Shown piece by piece: positions 10,260 through 22,450 of a DNA stretch of 64,000 nt (position 1 is the stretch's first letter; every line of letters begins with the position of its first letter). Under the pieces are notes generated by a model. The model saw nothing but the letters and a program-made list of their open reading frames with translations. It was not told where the DNA came from and did not search any database. The stretch covers positions 22,501 through 86,500 of the forward strand of contig JACEEZ010007142.1 in assembly GCA_016584305.1 (NCBI GenBank). Direction: 5' to 3'. The stretch comes from Chionoecetes opilio (Eukaryota; Arthropoda; Malacostraca; Decapoda; Majidae). The translations under genes were made by a program, and so were the position numbers.

Positions 10260-13200
10260 TGGAATTCTTGTCCGTCAAAGGGGTAAGTACACGCCCCGTC
10301 CGTGCGTCCGTGGGGAGGGGTGGTGGGGGGGCGGGACGGGCATGGGGTGTGTTTCGGCGACAGTTCCATAAATCGGTCTGCATGTCAACATTCCCCTGTA
10401 AAAACGTGAACTCGTCGAGATTTTTGGATTTGCTGCCCTGATCCTGTGTGTTATCTGTCGTATTCAGCGTTGTATAAGGCGATGAGGTGATGGGGTTCCG
10501 TTCTCCCCAAACATGTGTCTTCCTAGCCGTGTCGTCAGTAAGCTCCAGCAGATTGGTAAAAATCTAAGTCCTTTCCCGCCCTTAGGTCTCGTTAGAAGGT
10601 TATTGGAAGGTTAGGTTAGGTTAGTAATATTATTTTGGGGGTTATGGGGGGGTCATTTAAGGGGGGTAGGGGGGTTGAAGGGGGCATCTCCCCCATTCTA
10701 TAATTACGTTTTAGAGGTATCTGAAGGGATCTGTGAAGGTCTGGAGGAAAAAAACCCACTAATAAGGGCGGGAAAGACTAGAGTTTTACCCTTTTAGTGT
10801 CATATTGTATTGAAATATTTGTTGTTAAAGATCTGTTTGTTATTATTAAGCAGAACTGGGCTCGCTCTGCCGGCTGTAATACTCACGTTTTCATTACAAT
10901 TTCTGCTTCAGCATGTAGCTAGTGAGGATATTATTAACTTAAGGAAACCAAAAATAAAACATTCTCATTTAATCATGATAATAGGTTAGGCCAGATTTTG
11001 TTAGGTTAGTGAGTCTAAAGCTAGGATTCAGTATTGGTCATAGTGTTAATAGAAGCTACTCGTTGGTTTTCATGCACTTATTTTGTCACTTATGTGATTT
11101 GAGACTTATGGTTTTCATGCACTTATTTTGTGTCACCTAGATTTGATTTGAGACTTTCATCCCCCGCAGATCTATGATGAGACGGACCTGCAGCGCGCCA
11201 AGCTTGAGCTTCTCTCCAACACCAACATGGTGGACTTTGCCATGGACATCCACACCTCCCTCTACCCGGACCAGGTCGTGCCCCCGGAGCTGCCCGACCG
11301 CAGGTCACGCGTCGTCTCCGAGCTGAAGCGTCTGCAGGTGAGCCGGCCGGAAATAACATTTTCTTACAAGGATTGGCATACGCTTCAGCAACAAAAGACA
11401 GATCATGTGTTTTCATGCATTCATCAAAGAGTGAAATATAGTGGGATGCACAGTTTCAAGGAAGCCACTCTATTAAACCCCGTCGCCTCCGTGGTGTAGT
11501 GACTAGCGTGCCTGGCTACGAATCTGCGGGCCCTGGTTCGAATCCAGGCCAGGGCAAGTCGGCGACCAGCCCATCCAGCTGTTCTTCCTCCCTTTCGGGG
11601 TTGATAAATGAGTACCTGGGGAAACCTGGGGAAGGTAACTGGTAACCCGGGTGTCAAGCTACCCTTGTGTCCCGGGGTAGCGGGCTTTCATCCACCACAG
11701 GCTCAAAGGCTAATGCCACAGAGATGAGCACCGAGGCCATGCACAGCATAGCGTATGGCCCCATCTTTACCTTTACCTTTACCTTAATCTATCAACAGAC
11801 GGACACAGAACCCATCTTCAAGATCTTCAGTGACAACGAGGTACAGAAGCAGCTGCAGAATTCCCGAGACCATCGCACCCTCATGCAGTTCCTCGTCGAC
11901 AACCATGATGTAAGTGTCCTGTGTGTGTTCAGGCCTTGTAGGTGAACTGTAGTAAGTTACCTAATTTTGTTCAGGGCTTGTAGGTGAACTGTAGCTACTG
12001 GGATTGGTACCGGTAAAAAGTCACATTAACCCCTTGAGGCCCAGAACGTAATTTCCATTGTAATCTGGGTCCCATTAGACAATTTTTAGTGAATATAAAC
12101 AATGTTTTATAGATATGACATGTATCCTTGTCGACTATCTAATTTGGTATATTCAGTTACTTTTCGTAATTTTATGGCTAACAACAGACCATTTTATACA
12201 GCAAAGGAAGGATCTGGGCGTGAAGGGGTTAAGTTATAAAATTCATCTAAAATAATCATTGTTACATGATGTCTCTCATTTTCTGTTTCCAGTTCCGGCC
12301 CGAGATGCTGGACACCCTTTACTCGTTTGCCAAGTTCCAGTACGAGTGTGGCAACTACTCCGGTGCGGCAGACTACCTCTATCTGCACCGCGGCCTGGTG
12401 CCAATCAGCGACAAGGTACTCGGCCTGTCACTCACACTCAATATTTCACTATTTTTCCCTTCCTGTCAGTCACACTCAATATTTCACTATTTTTCCCTTC
12501 CTGTCACTCACACTCAATATTTCACTATTTTTCCCTTCCTGTCAGTCACACTCAATATTTCACTATTTTTTTGGTGTATAAAAACACCAAATGAAAATAT
12601 GAAGGAAAAAAAGAATATCATGGAAAAAAATTATTACTCACTGTATCAAAATTGGAACCGAAAATAGAAAGAAGAGCAAAGTTTGTGAAAAAAAAGTCAT
12701 ATACCATCAGTCTGGTCTCACTCAATATTGCACAATTTTTCCCCTCCTGTTTCTTTCATATTTCAAAAATTTCCCTTCCTGCTTCTCACTAAATATTACA
12801 CAATTTTTCCCTTCCTCTCACTCACTAAATACACATTTTTTCCCTTCCTCTCACTCTCACTAAATATTACACAATTTTTCCCTTCCTCTCACTCTCACTA
12901 AATATTACACAAATTTTCCCTTCCTCTCACTCTCACTAAATATTACACAATTTTTCCCTTCCTCTCACTCTCACTAAATATTACACAATTTTCCCTTCCT
13001 CTCACTCTCACTAAATATTACACAATTTTTCCCTTCCTCTCACTCTCACTAAATATTACACAATTTTTCCCTTCCTCTCACTCTCACTAAATATTACACA
13101 ATTTTTCCCTTCCTCTCACTCACTAAATATTACACAATTTTTCCCTTCCTCTCACTCTCACTAAATATTACACAATTTTTCCCTTCCTCTCACTCTCACT

Positions 13201-16200
13201 AAATATTACACAATTTTTCCCTTCCTCTCACTCTCACTAAATATTACACAATTTTTCCCTTCCTCTCACTCTCACTAAATATTACACAATTTTTCCCTTC
13301 CTCTCACTCTCACTAAATATTACACAATTTTTCCCTTCCTCTCACTCTCACTAAATATTACACAATTTTTCCCTTCCTCTCACTTTCACTAAATATTACA
13401 CAATTTTTCCCTTCCTCTCACTCTCACTAAATATTACACAATTTTTCCCTTCCTCTCACTCTCACTAAATATTGCACAATTTATCTTTTATGATCTACCA
13501 GAAATTTCTTACTTTTCTTTCTGAACTACAACATTTTCTGGTCTTCCTTCTTCAACCTTGGATCTCAGCTGAACATATCCTAGGCAAACTTTTGAGACTA
13601 AAGAAAACCTGACAGCTAGATATTTTCCTTCCTTTTGGACTAGTTTTAAAAAGAATCTGCCGTCAAGAGGTGAACGCAGATACATTGATAGACAGGAACT
13701 ACCATGTGTAGGTCTCACGGCCTCTTGTAGCTTCCTTATTTTCTTATTTTCTTATGTTCTTATTGATAAACTCGCCTAATAACACTCCAATATATAATTT
13801 GAAATACATAGACACTTTGAGTAAGTAAGTATTTCTGATTATTATTGAAAAATTTATGTCTTCCCCAGAACTTCCTGAATGGCCTGTGGGGTAAACTTGC
13901 CTCTGAGATCCTGACGCAAAACTGGGAGAATGCGTTGGAGGATCTGAACCGCCTGAAGGAGTTCATTGAGAGCAACATGACCACGTCCCCGCTGCAGGCA
14001 CTCCAGCAGCGCACGTGGCTCATCCACTGGTCCCTCTTTGTGTTCTTCAACCATCCCAAAGGTGACTCCATTCAATGCTTTACAGTTACCATTTGCATCT
14101 TCTTCTTGTGACCTTTTATTTATAAAGTCCTTAAATTTGTTCATTGAAAAAGATGGTAAATCTACTGGCAAATCACAGAGAGGGTAAATGATTGTTTACG
14201 TCAGCATTTCGGTCTTCTTTGACTAGCTCTTAGTATCACTTCTATGTCTTTGATTGTTTCCCAATAATCAATCCTTTCATAAACCTTGGCCTATCACCTG
14301 ACTGCTAAAACATTTCATATTGGATTTACAGCGTCCAATATTGGTTTCTTTGTGATGCTTAGGATGCTTAAATATGTCAATCTTCCTGCTTTACTTCGCC
14401 AATAGTCCTGCTAACTCTAACATTGTTTGCCTCTTACAAAACCTGGAGTGGTCATGCCCAAATCAGTAGCAAAACAAAAATTGATCATCCCTTCTATTAC
14501 TGTATATCATCTATCAACTGTTGATCTGATGCTTCCTTTACTTAGTGAAATCCGAATATAACATTGACCAGCACGATTACATAACGCCAACCAGCATGTC
14601 CCATAGGTGGTGCTGCTCGTCCTTGGCAGGCTCGTGGTATCAACAGAACACCAGAGGCAAGCCTAAGTGGCATCATCGAACAGTGTCCACGTTAAAGGAA
14701 ATGGCGAGACGTGGTTCACGAATCAAAAAGAGGAGCAAGCATGGAATGGTCAGGCTCGGAAAGTGTAGTTTAAAGGAAATAAATTGTTCAGATCCAAATA
14801 GGGTTGTAAAATGGAAGGCTTAGAAAGGGCACGCTAGTCTGTTCATGGATTTAAAAGGAGGTTACAGTCCACAGCCAATATTTCTAAAAAAACTGTAGTT
14901 TCAATAGCTAGGACAGTTACTAAACATATATCATAAAACATGTATATACTAAAATATCTAAGGTCCCAAATTACATGGAATTAACAGTCTAGCTTGTAAA
15001 GGGTTAACAATTTCAAGGATGGGGATGAAAGGTGGATGTAGGTAGTATTAAGTAACAGGAACTACCACGTGTAGGTCTCCAGGCCTCTTGTAGCTTCCTT
15101 ATTTTCTTGTGTTCTTATATGTATAACAGCCATTAGAATTTAGTTTTACATTGGGAGTAAGGTATACCTATCAACACCTCCCGAACTAAATTGACCCCCC
15201 CTTCTTTATTCTCTTACTGTCTTCTTTATAGGGACTGCCAACTGAACGGACTTTGTTACCTTTTTTTTTTCTCTCTCTCCCCTTGACCAGTCCTTTGTGA
15301 TGTAAAAAATAAAGAAAACCAATTTTATATAGTCTGTGTTTCTTCTGTCAGGACCTTTAGAATGACCTTTTGCAGGACCTTTTTAAATGGGCTTTATTTT
15401 TTTATTTTTTTATTATTCCTTATTTTTTCCTTGCCCAGTCCTTTGTGACGTAAAAGAAAAAATATAATAAATAAAGAGATTCATATATAGTCTTTTTCTT
15501 CATGCAGGACCTTGTGAAAGTGATCCAGCAGGAGAGCTACACCTACAAGGACCCCATCACGGAGTTCCTGGCTCACCTCTACGTGGACTTTGACTTTGAC
15601 GCCGCCCAGGAGAAGCTGCAGCAGTGCGCGGCGGTCCTGGAAAACGACTTCTTCCTCGTCGCCTGCCAAAACGACTTCATTGAGAATGCTCGACTCATGA
15701 TCTTCGAGCTTTTCTGCAGAATCCATCAGTGTATTAGTATAAAGTAAGTTATTATACTAACAGTGCCGTTATTGCAGCCATAGAGGTAGAATGAGTTTGT
15801 GGAATTAATTCGAGTGGGAGCCATCATTGAAAGTGCATGGAATTTTTTCTGGAACTGAGGCCATTCTCTAAAAGAAGGTAGTTTGCAACCGTCATGTGAT
15901 TTATGCCTCTGAGATATCTTTTGGTAAACTCATTCAAGACAGTGTGATTGTAAGTAATCCACTGTTGAGCTTAGTTTGTCATTTCTGACTAGCCTAGATC
16001 ATTTTTCCTTGGCTCATCACACTGGATTTCTGTCATTGTCCCTGTAAGTGGCTCATCATCATCCTCATCATAGCTTTGAGACGAGATTTTTTTTTTTTTT
16101 TTAACTTATACAAGAGAACGCCATCACCGATTCTATAAGTGGGACTAACAGGAAAGGCCATTTGTTACATTCATCTTATAATGTTATCAAGTTATATATA

Positions 16201-16803
16201 GAAAGTGTCTCCCCTTTGCAGCATGTTGGCGGACAAGCTGAACATGAGCCCGAAGGAAGCCGAGCGCTGGATCGTGAACCTGATCCGGCAAGCCAAGCTG
16301 GACGCCAAGATAGACTCCCAGCAGGGCCACGTGGTGATGGGCACCCAGGCCGTGTCTCCCTACCAGCAGCTCATCGAGAAGACCAAGACACTCAGCTTCC
16401 GCACACAGATGCTGGCCATCAATGTGGAGAAGAAGGCCACCGCGAGATACAGCGAGGTGAGGTTTATTTATTTTATTTATATTTTACATCACAAAGCTAA
16501 AAAAAAAAGATGATTAAGTTAAATGACTTGCGACTTTACGTGACTCCACTTGTTTGGGGTAAATGCAGCCTTAGTGTTGAGATTTGGCCATAGTTATGTT
16601 TACTCTTTCAACACAAAGTATACTCTATCCCTAAAAGAATTATAATTTGTTTTTCTTACTATCTTATTTAGTCTTATTTAGTATTCTTACTTTTCTTATT
16701 TCTTAGATGAATATTAAAAGTAAGTTATTAAAGCCTCCAAATGTCTGCTAATCATTGTTTTTCATTATTTTCACAGGGACCAAGCTGGGCTGTTGCAAGT
16801 TAG
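10193..16803 (+). CDS. eIF3e: eIF3 subunit e (INT6)
   Basis: Subunit of the eIF3 complex that helps load mRNA on the 40S ribosome. Coding exons: 10193-10282, 11170-11337, 11799-11909, 12293-12415, 13869-14061, [exon missing], 15508-15743, 16222-16456, 16777-16803. All junctions are GT-AG with matching phases except across the gap. The start reads [20 protein letters not shown], close to the animal eIF3e N-terminus. Later landmarks are [52 protein letters not shown], the PCI/winged-helix part [20 protein letters not shown], and a final exon GPSWAVAS. About 394 residues are present, against about 445 in human. The deficit matches one absent exon of roughly 47 codons between FNHPKG and DLVKV. 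Exon 5 ends in phase 1 and the next exon starts in phase 0, so skipping would break the frame. Confidence 0.95.
11485..11795 (+). repeat. tRNA-derived SINE in eIF3e intron 2
   Basis: It has an A-box-like GTGGTGTAGTGACTAGC and a perfect B-box-like GGTTCGAATCC about 40 bp later, then a body and a 3' tail of CTTTAC repeats. The tail ends a few bases before the acceptor of exon 3 (AG at 11797-11798), so it supplies that splice site's pyrimidine tract. Confidence 0.75.
12026..12232 (+). mobile_element. TTAA-MITE copy 1 (eIF3e intron 3)
   Basis: Full-length, TTAA at both ends. Terminal inverted repeats are CCCCTTGAGGCCCAGA and, reversed, CCCCTTCACGCCCAGA. Confidence 0.85.
12420..13486 (+). repeat. 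38-bp minisatellite in eIF3e intron 4
   Basis: Roughly 19-20 units of a CT-rich 38-bp repeat (CTCACTCTCACTAAATATTA, then CACAATTTTTCCCTTC) from about 12770, preceded by four longer related units with TCAATATTTCACTATTTTTC. The array is split at 12570-12712 by a dispersed repeat. Confidence 0.9.
12570..12712 (+). repeat. Dispersed 145-bp repeat unit
   Basis: A single copy of the unit that forms a tandem array at 19825-20515 (GTATAAAAACA, AAATTGGAACCGAAAATAGA, ATACCATCAG). It interrupts the minisatellite. Confidence 0.75.
13690..13764 (+). repeat. LINE 3'-end fragment
   Basis: Short copy of a recurrent 3' end (AGGAACTACCATGTGTAGGT, then CTCTTGTAGCTTCCTTATTT) also seen at 15010, 54430, 57985, 63424 and 63780. 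Confidence 0.65.
14062..15507 (+). other. eIF3e intron where an exon is expected
   Basis: By homology an exon encoding the segment between FNHPKG and DLVKV (around NIIDLFLYQPQYLNAIQT in animals) should lie here. No such reading is visible on either strand. The region holds an unexplained 92-codon ORF (14545-14823), an old LINE 3' fragment (15010-15118) and short A/T tracts. Confidence 0.7.
15010..15118 (+). repeat. LINE 3'-end fragment
   Basis: Matches the family by GGATGGGGATGAAAGGTGGA and GGAACTACCACGTGTAGGTC. Confidence 0.65.
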
Positions 16804-16879
16804 TGTCAGCGTTTGTGTGTCCAGATCCCTTCATCCACCCTCTGCAAGATCTGACAGTTTATACATTGGCAAGGTATTC

Positions 16880-16885
16880 AATAAA
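16880..16885 (+). terminator. eIF3e poly(A) signal
   Basis: Canonical AATAAA 77 nt after the stop codon. A MITE begins about 60 bp farther on. Confidence 0.7.
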
Positions 16886-16942
16886 GCGGTGGAAAGCCAA
16901 TGGAAGGCCCTGAAGTATACCCTTGACTACGGTCTTGTTTTT

Positions 16943-17346
16943 TTAACGAGGCAAAAATTCCATTCTATCATTCTATCCCCTCTATATCCTTCACACCCAG
17001 ATATTTCCTTTGCTAAATAAAAATTGTATGTTGAGCCATAAAATTACGGAGAGTAACTGAATATACCAAACTAGTCAGTCAACAAGGATACTAAACAGGT
17101 CACATCTATAAAATATTGCTTATATTCACTAAAAATTGTCTAATACATAGTATCCAAATTACAATGGAAATTACATTCTGGGTCTCAAGTGGTTAAGCTC
17201 TCATGCTTTAAATTATGCCTGTTTGCCTGATAATATGGTGAACTATGATAATATGCAGCTGGAATTTAGAAGAAGCGTACTATTCCTTTCTCCTGGCATC
17301 AAATATCAGTCAGTAAGCAGCAAGGGGTCAGGATTTTTTACCGTAA
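16943..17346 (+). mobile_element. Second MITE family, copy 1 (interrupted)
   Basis: Begins TTAACGAGGCAAAAATTCC and resumes at 17197 after a nested MITE, through CTCCTGGCATCAAATATCAG and CAGTAAGCAGCAAGGGGTCA to a degraded end near 17346. The other copies are at 43489 and 62893. Confidence 0.75.
16977..17196 (-). mobile_element. TTAA-MITE copy 2 (nested)
   Basis: Reverse-oriented copy with a decayed left end and intact TTAA on the right (17193-17196). It sits inside the second-family MITE, so it inserted later. Confidence 0.75.
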
Positions 17347-17804
17347 AAAAACTCCGTATAATTGTGATTTTGTACTTTTTTCCATGTATAAGGCCTTCAT
17401 CTAAACACACAAGTGACATCCAACAGAGTAAGTCGCTCACAAACATTAAAAACAATTTGCACATCCCATATATCCAAAAATATTTCATGAAAACTGTAGA
17501 TTTTCACAAAAGTTAAAAATTCTACAACAGATTTTAGATTTTACAAAAAGATGAATTTTTACATTAATGATAAATTTTGCAAGATATGGCAAATAAAAAA
17601 TAAAAAAATAGAGCAACTAGAAAGACTTATAAATCTTCAGCATTATTTTTTACACCTGCTCATATTCATAATTTTACTTATTTTGTAATATCATTCATCT
17701 TTTTCCTTTTCTATATCATTCACTCGTTTTTTATTGCATTTTCATGATACATATATATGGGTGTGGCTGTGGAGTTTATTCACATCTTTGTAATTAGTAC
17801 CTAG
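17347..17804. other. AT-rich intergenic
   Basis: AT-rich, no gene or clear repeat recognised. Confidence 0.5.
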
Positions 17805-19076
17805 TTTTAGCATACAGGGCGTGAACTGTCCTGTTTTAGCATACAGGGCGTGAACTGTCCTGTTTTAGCATACAGGGCGTGAACTGTCCTGTTTTAGCAT
17901 ACAGGGCGTGAACTGTCCTGTTTTAGCATACGGCGTGAACTGTCCTGTTTTAGCATACAGGGCGTGAACTATCCTGTTTTAGCATACAGGGCGTGAACTA
18001 TCCTGTTTTAGCATACAGGGCGTGAACTATCCTGTTTTAGCATACAGGGCGTGGGAAATAGTCCTGTTTTAGCATACAGGGCGTGAACTATCCTGTTTTA
18101 GCATACAGGGCGTGAACTATCCTGTTTTAGCATACAGGGCGTGAACTATCCTTGTTTTAGCATACAGGGCGTGAACTGTCCTTTTTTTAGCATACAGGGC
18201 GTGAACTATCCTGTTTTAGCATACAGGGCGTGAACTGTCCTGTTTTAGCATACAGGGCGTGAACTATCCTGTTTTAGCATACAGGGCGTGAACTATCCTG
18301 TTTTAGCATACAGGGCGTGAACTATCCTGTTTTAGCATACAGGGCGTGAACTATCCTGTTTTAGCATACAGGGCGTGAACTTCCTGTTTTAGCATACAGG
18401 GCGTGAACTATCCTGTTTTAGCATACAGGGCGTGAACTATCCTGTTTTAGCATACAGGGCGTGAACTATCCTGTTTTAGCATACAGGGCGTGAACTATCT
18501 TGTTTTAGCATACAGGGCGTGAACTATCCTGTTTTAGCATACAGGGCGTGAACTATCCTGTTTTAGCATACAGGGCGTGAACTGTCCTGTTTTAGCATAC
18601 AGGGCGTGAACTGTCCTGTTTTAGCATACAGGGCGTGAACTGTCCTGTTTTAGCATACAGGGCGTGAACTGTCCTGTTTTAGCATACAGGGCGTGAACTA
18701 TCCTGTTTTAGCATACAGGGCGTGAACTGTCCTGTTTTAGCATACAGGGCGTGAACTATCCTGTTTTAGCATACAGGCGTGAACTGTCCTGTTTAGCATA
18801 CAGGGCGTGAACTATCCTGTTTTAGCATACAGGGCGTGAACTTCTGTTTTAGCATACAGGGCGTGAACTATCCTGTTTTAGCATACAGGGCGTGAACTAT
18901 CCTGTTTTAGCATACAGGGCGTGAACTGTCCTGTTTTAGCATACAGGGCGTGAACTATCCTGTTTTAGCATACAGGGCGTGAACTGTCCTGTTTTAGCAT
19001 ACAGGGCGTGAACTATCCTGTTTTAGCATACAGGGCGTGAACTGTCCTGTTTTAGCATACAGGGCGTGAACTATCC
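17805..19076 (+). repeat. 29-bp minisatellite, about 44 units
   Basis: Unit TGTTTTAGCATACAGGGCGT then GAACTATCC or GAACTGTCC. Only sporadic 1-3 bp indels and the A/G variant distinguish units, so amplification is recent. There are no spacers, so it is not a CRISPR array. Confidence 0.95.
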
Positions 19077-19109
19077 TCGTGTGCTCCCGTCTCCGTATCA
19101 AAGGTTATC

Positions 19110-19288
19110 TCGTCCCTGGTTTGGTGCACTCTTCTTGCTGTAACATTCCGTTCCTTTCCCCTCCCCTCACGGTTTTGCTATTTTTCTATAACCCTCCCCT
19201 TTTTATTCTTTGCCATAGTGCCTGCCATATGACCTGATGTCTGGCATATTTTTCCCTTTGGCATTAAATCAAATCAATCAATCCATCT
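19110..19288 (+). repeat. SINE-like tail, copy 1
   Basis: Shared block from TAACATTCCGTTCC through TTTTTCTATAACCC, GCCATAGTGCC, ATATGACCT to GGCATTAAATCAAATCAATC. Found again at 46818 and 48633. Confidence 0.7.
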
Positions 19289-19757
19289 TCTTGCTGCTAT
19301 CTTTTCTTTTAGTCCATTCCAGGCATCTATACTTCTATGTGGAAAGTTATGCTGCTTTGTGCTGTTCCATCATCTTCCGATTCTCAGTTTTTTCCTGTGT
19401 CCCCTCAAATATCCAGCAGTCTTTTTCTCCTCTAAATGAATAACTTTTTCTGAGAATTTGTGATGCTGTTACTGATACATCTTTGCCAGAATTAACATTG
19501 AAGTAGGACTGGATGAAGAACTGGTTTGATTGAGATCTCTAAGAAATATGATGTTTCATGGAATATATGGAGGAGGAAAATGAATGTTAGAACACGAGAG
19601 GAATGAATAATAGAAGAGTGACAACAAGAATAATGAAAAATGAATACAGGAGAGTTGGAGATGGACATGTAAGAGTCCGGAGAGAAGAGGAAAGGCACAA
19701 AACTACTGACCTAGTTTAGACCCTGGGCTTTGAGACGACTACGAGTATAGTCTGCAT

Positions 19758-19822
19758 CGCAGTGGCGGAACAAGGGGTGTAAAAATGGGGGTGCATGTTC
19801 CCCCCCGCAGCTCCGCCATTGC
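19758..19822. mobile_element. Tiny hAT-like MITE
   Basis: A 65-bp block with ends CAGTGGCGGAAC and, reversed, CAATGGCGGAGC, resembling hAT termini. A related end occurs near 61120 (CAGTGGTAGAACAAGGGGTG). Confidence 0.4.
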
Positions 19823-20515
19823 ATATACCATCAGAATCTGGCGTATGAAAACAAAAATATGAAGGAAAAAAAGTTTATTACTCACTATCAAAATTGGAAC
19901 CGAAAATAGAAAGAAGAGCAAAATTCTTGAAAAAAAAAATCATATACCATCAGAATCTGGCGTATAAAAACAGAAGACAAAAATTATGAAGGAAAAAAAG
20001 AATATCAGGAAAAAAAGTTAATTACTCAAGTGTCAAAATTGGAACCGAAAATAGAAAAGAGTAAAATTCTTGAAAAAGTCATATGATATCAGAATCTGGT
20101 GTATAAAAACAGGAAGACAAAAATTATGAAGGAAAAAAAGTTAATTACTCACTGTATCAAAATTGGAACCGAAAATAGAAAGGAGCAAAATTCTTGAAAA
20201 AAGTCACATACCATCAGAATCTGACGTATGAAAACAGAAATATAAATTATGAATTGAAAAAAATATCAGGAAAAAACGTAAATTTTTCACTATCAAAATT
20301 GGAACCGAAAATAGAAGATGAGCAAAATAAAAAGTCATGCCATCAGAATCTGGTGTATAAAAACAAAAAAATGAAAATATAAAGGAAAAAAAGAATTAAG
20401 GAAAAAAATTAATTACTCGCTATATCAAAATTGGAACCGAAAATAGAAAGAAGAGCAAAGTTCTTGAGAAAAAAAATCATATAACCATCAGAATCTGGCG
20501 TATAAACCAGTTTTA
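19823..20515 (+). repeat. 145-bp tandem array, about 5 units
   Basis: Each unit has ATACCATCAGAATCTGGCGT, an A-rich core, and AAAATTGGAACCGAAAATAG. Units differ by indels in A-runs. Confidence 0.85.
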
Positions 20516-20549
20516 CTCTGGTATAAACCCCCCCCAAAAAAAATTTAGG

Positions 20550-20801
20550 AAAAAAGATCGTAAAGTTCCTCGCCAACGAAGTGGAGGGTATGTTTCACCG
20601 ATCTGTCTGTCTGTTGTAGTGTACAGGATTTCTCGAAAAGTTACGAATAGATTTGGACCAAACTCTGTATACCAAGTCTATTTGGTATAAGGAAGAACTG
20701 ATTTAATTTTGGATGAAATCTATTGACAACTGTTGCCATGGCAACCAATTGATGAAATATTCGGCCGGAGGTATGCGCTCATACTGAGTGCTATATATAT
20801 A

Positions 20802-20842
<41 letters not shown>

Positions 20843-21240
20843 TCAATTGGTTCCATGATATATATTATAATCATGGAACCAATTGATGACATTTTCGGGC
20901 GGAGGTATGCGCTCTACTGAGTGCCCCCCCCCTTAGTTACTCACTGTAGCTATCATATCTCATAATCTGAGAACGGCTCAAAAAGGGATTTCAAAACCAT
21001 ACATCGAAAAACTAAGTCCAGATTCGTGATCAGCACGCACGAAAGCTACTAGGTAGCTATGAACCAAGTTTCATGAAAATCGGGTGAAAAAAAAAATTGG
21101 CCAAATTTTAAAGGCAGTGGTAAGTAGCCTTGGGAAATTTCGTGAAAAAACACATTTTCATTAATATCTCAAGAACCATAGCAGCTCGGCGAAAACTGTA
21201 TAGGAAATAAAATGCAGCGAGTATAGTATCCTTGCCCCAC
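20550..21240 (+). repeat. Unclassified repeat with duplicated motif
   Basis: Contains CCGATCTGTCTGTCTGTTG, TTTCTCGAAAAGTTACGAAT, and two copies of CCAATTGATGA..TTCGG..GGAGGTATGCGCTC (about 20738-20790 and 20877-20920) around an AT microsatellite (20800-20840). It resembles short-motif rich dispersed repeats rather than a gene. Confidence 0.5.
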
Positions 21241-21249
21241 CCTCATTAC

Positions 21250-22450
21250 GCCATATGAGGATCAGGCGTGCTATTATTCAAGGCAATTATTATGATATTG
21301 GAAAAACGTATATTCCTTTGACGTCCTTGGAAAAGTCTCAGCGGCCGCCCTTGCCGTCACGCATTGGTGCTTGCAGGGCCGAAGCCGCTGTAACGTGTGG
21401 AAGGAAGGAAGTATTCGTATTGTTTAGTTCGAGTCCCACCCATACGCGCGTGTGTGTGTGTGTGTGTGTGTTTGTAGAGGACCCAATCGCTGCTCCCTCC
21501 CTGCCTGTCTGCTTCACTCAGCGTCGGAGCGTCACGCCAGCCATTCATCCTGTCTGTCTGTCATCTTGCCACTAGACGCAGTGAGGTTTTTTTCCTTTCA
21601 ATGATTAAGAATATTCATGTTTTTTGCGGATTGATATAATGCTAAGATTTGGTAACTGAATTTGAGGGAGAGTCAATAAACGTGTATTCAGGAACAATTG
21701 GCTGGTGAAGAGTGAACGTTGAAGGCAGGCATTGCTTGGCGCGAGCCCTTCCCTGGCCTAGGAAGAACATGTGCGAGGCATTGTAAAGTCATGACACACA
21801 GAGCCACGCCGAGGTAAGTCAGTGACATCTATACAACATTTGTTATAATTATTGTAAATGAGGTGCATTTGATCTGAAGAATTTACTTTTTAAGACATAT
21901 GTCATTGAGGTGGTATGCTACTATAATAGCTTAAAAGTGCGGCGCAACTCTAGATTTTTGTTGTCAGTTCTTGTGTAGCAGGATGAAATGAAAGATCGTG
22001 ATGAGCACTACCTATTAGGCATTCTATCTTTTGTGGAGAAGGTTGTCAATTATTATATTGTTTTGCCTCTAATTCATGGAAGCAGTATTTCTTGATTCGT
22101 GCTCTGTTCGACTGCTAAAGTATATTTTTTAGAAGGGATTTTTTCTCTTTCAAGGCTTTCTGTTAATTGGTTAAAAAAAAAAAAAAAAAAAAAAAATTAA
22201 ACACTTTTAATCTCAGACTTCTTTAACTCATTTTTCACTCATTTTTCCTCCTTGTGTTATGTTTTGGAATCGGGGGATGGGGTTGAGAATGATACCAGCC
22301 GCCCGTGCGGGGTGCCGTGGCGTTTGGGGGTGTGCGCGCGTACATGGTAGTGACAGAACAAGTAAAAACTAACCTAAAATCAAGACAAGTAACAAAAAAA
22401 AAACAAGATAAGAAGAAAGAAGAGAAGAAGAAAGAAGAAAACAAGTCAAG
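21250..22450. other. Intergenic; one strong splice donor
   Basis: No coding exon recognised. A near-consensus donor (GAG|GTAAGTCAG, intron starting at 21814) could mark a non-coding first exon for the locus whose next acceptor is at 27650. That link is speculative. An A-run lies at about 22172-22196. Confidence 0.3.

Noticed and set aside
14545..14823. 92-codon ORF as the missing eIF3e exon
   Set aside because: No similarity to the expected FLYQPQYLNAIQ region and no matching splice phases.
17805..19076. CRISPR-like regular repeats
   Set aside because: Units are directly contiguous with no variable spacers, in a eukaryotic context.
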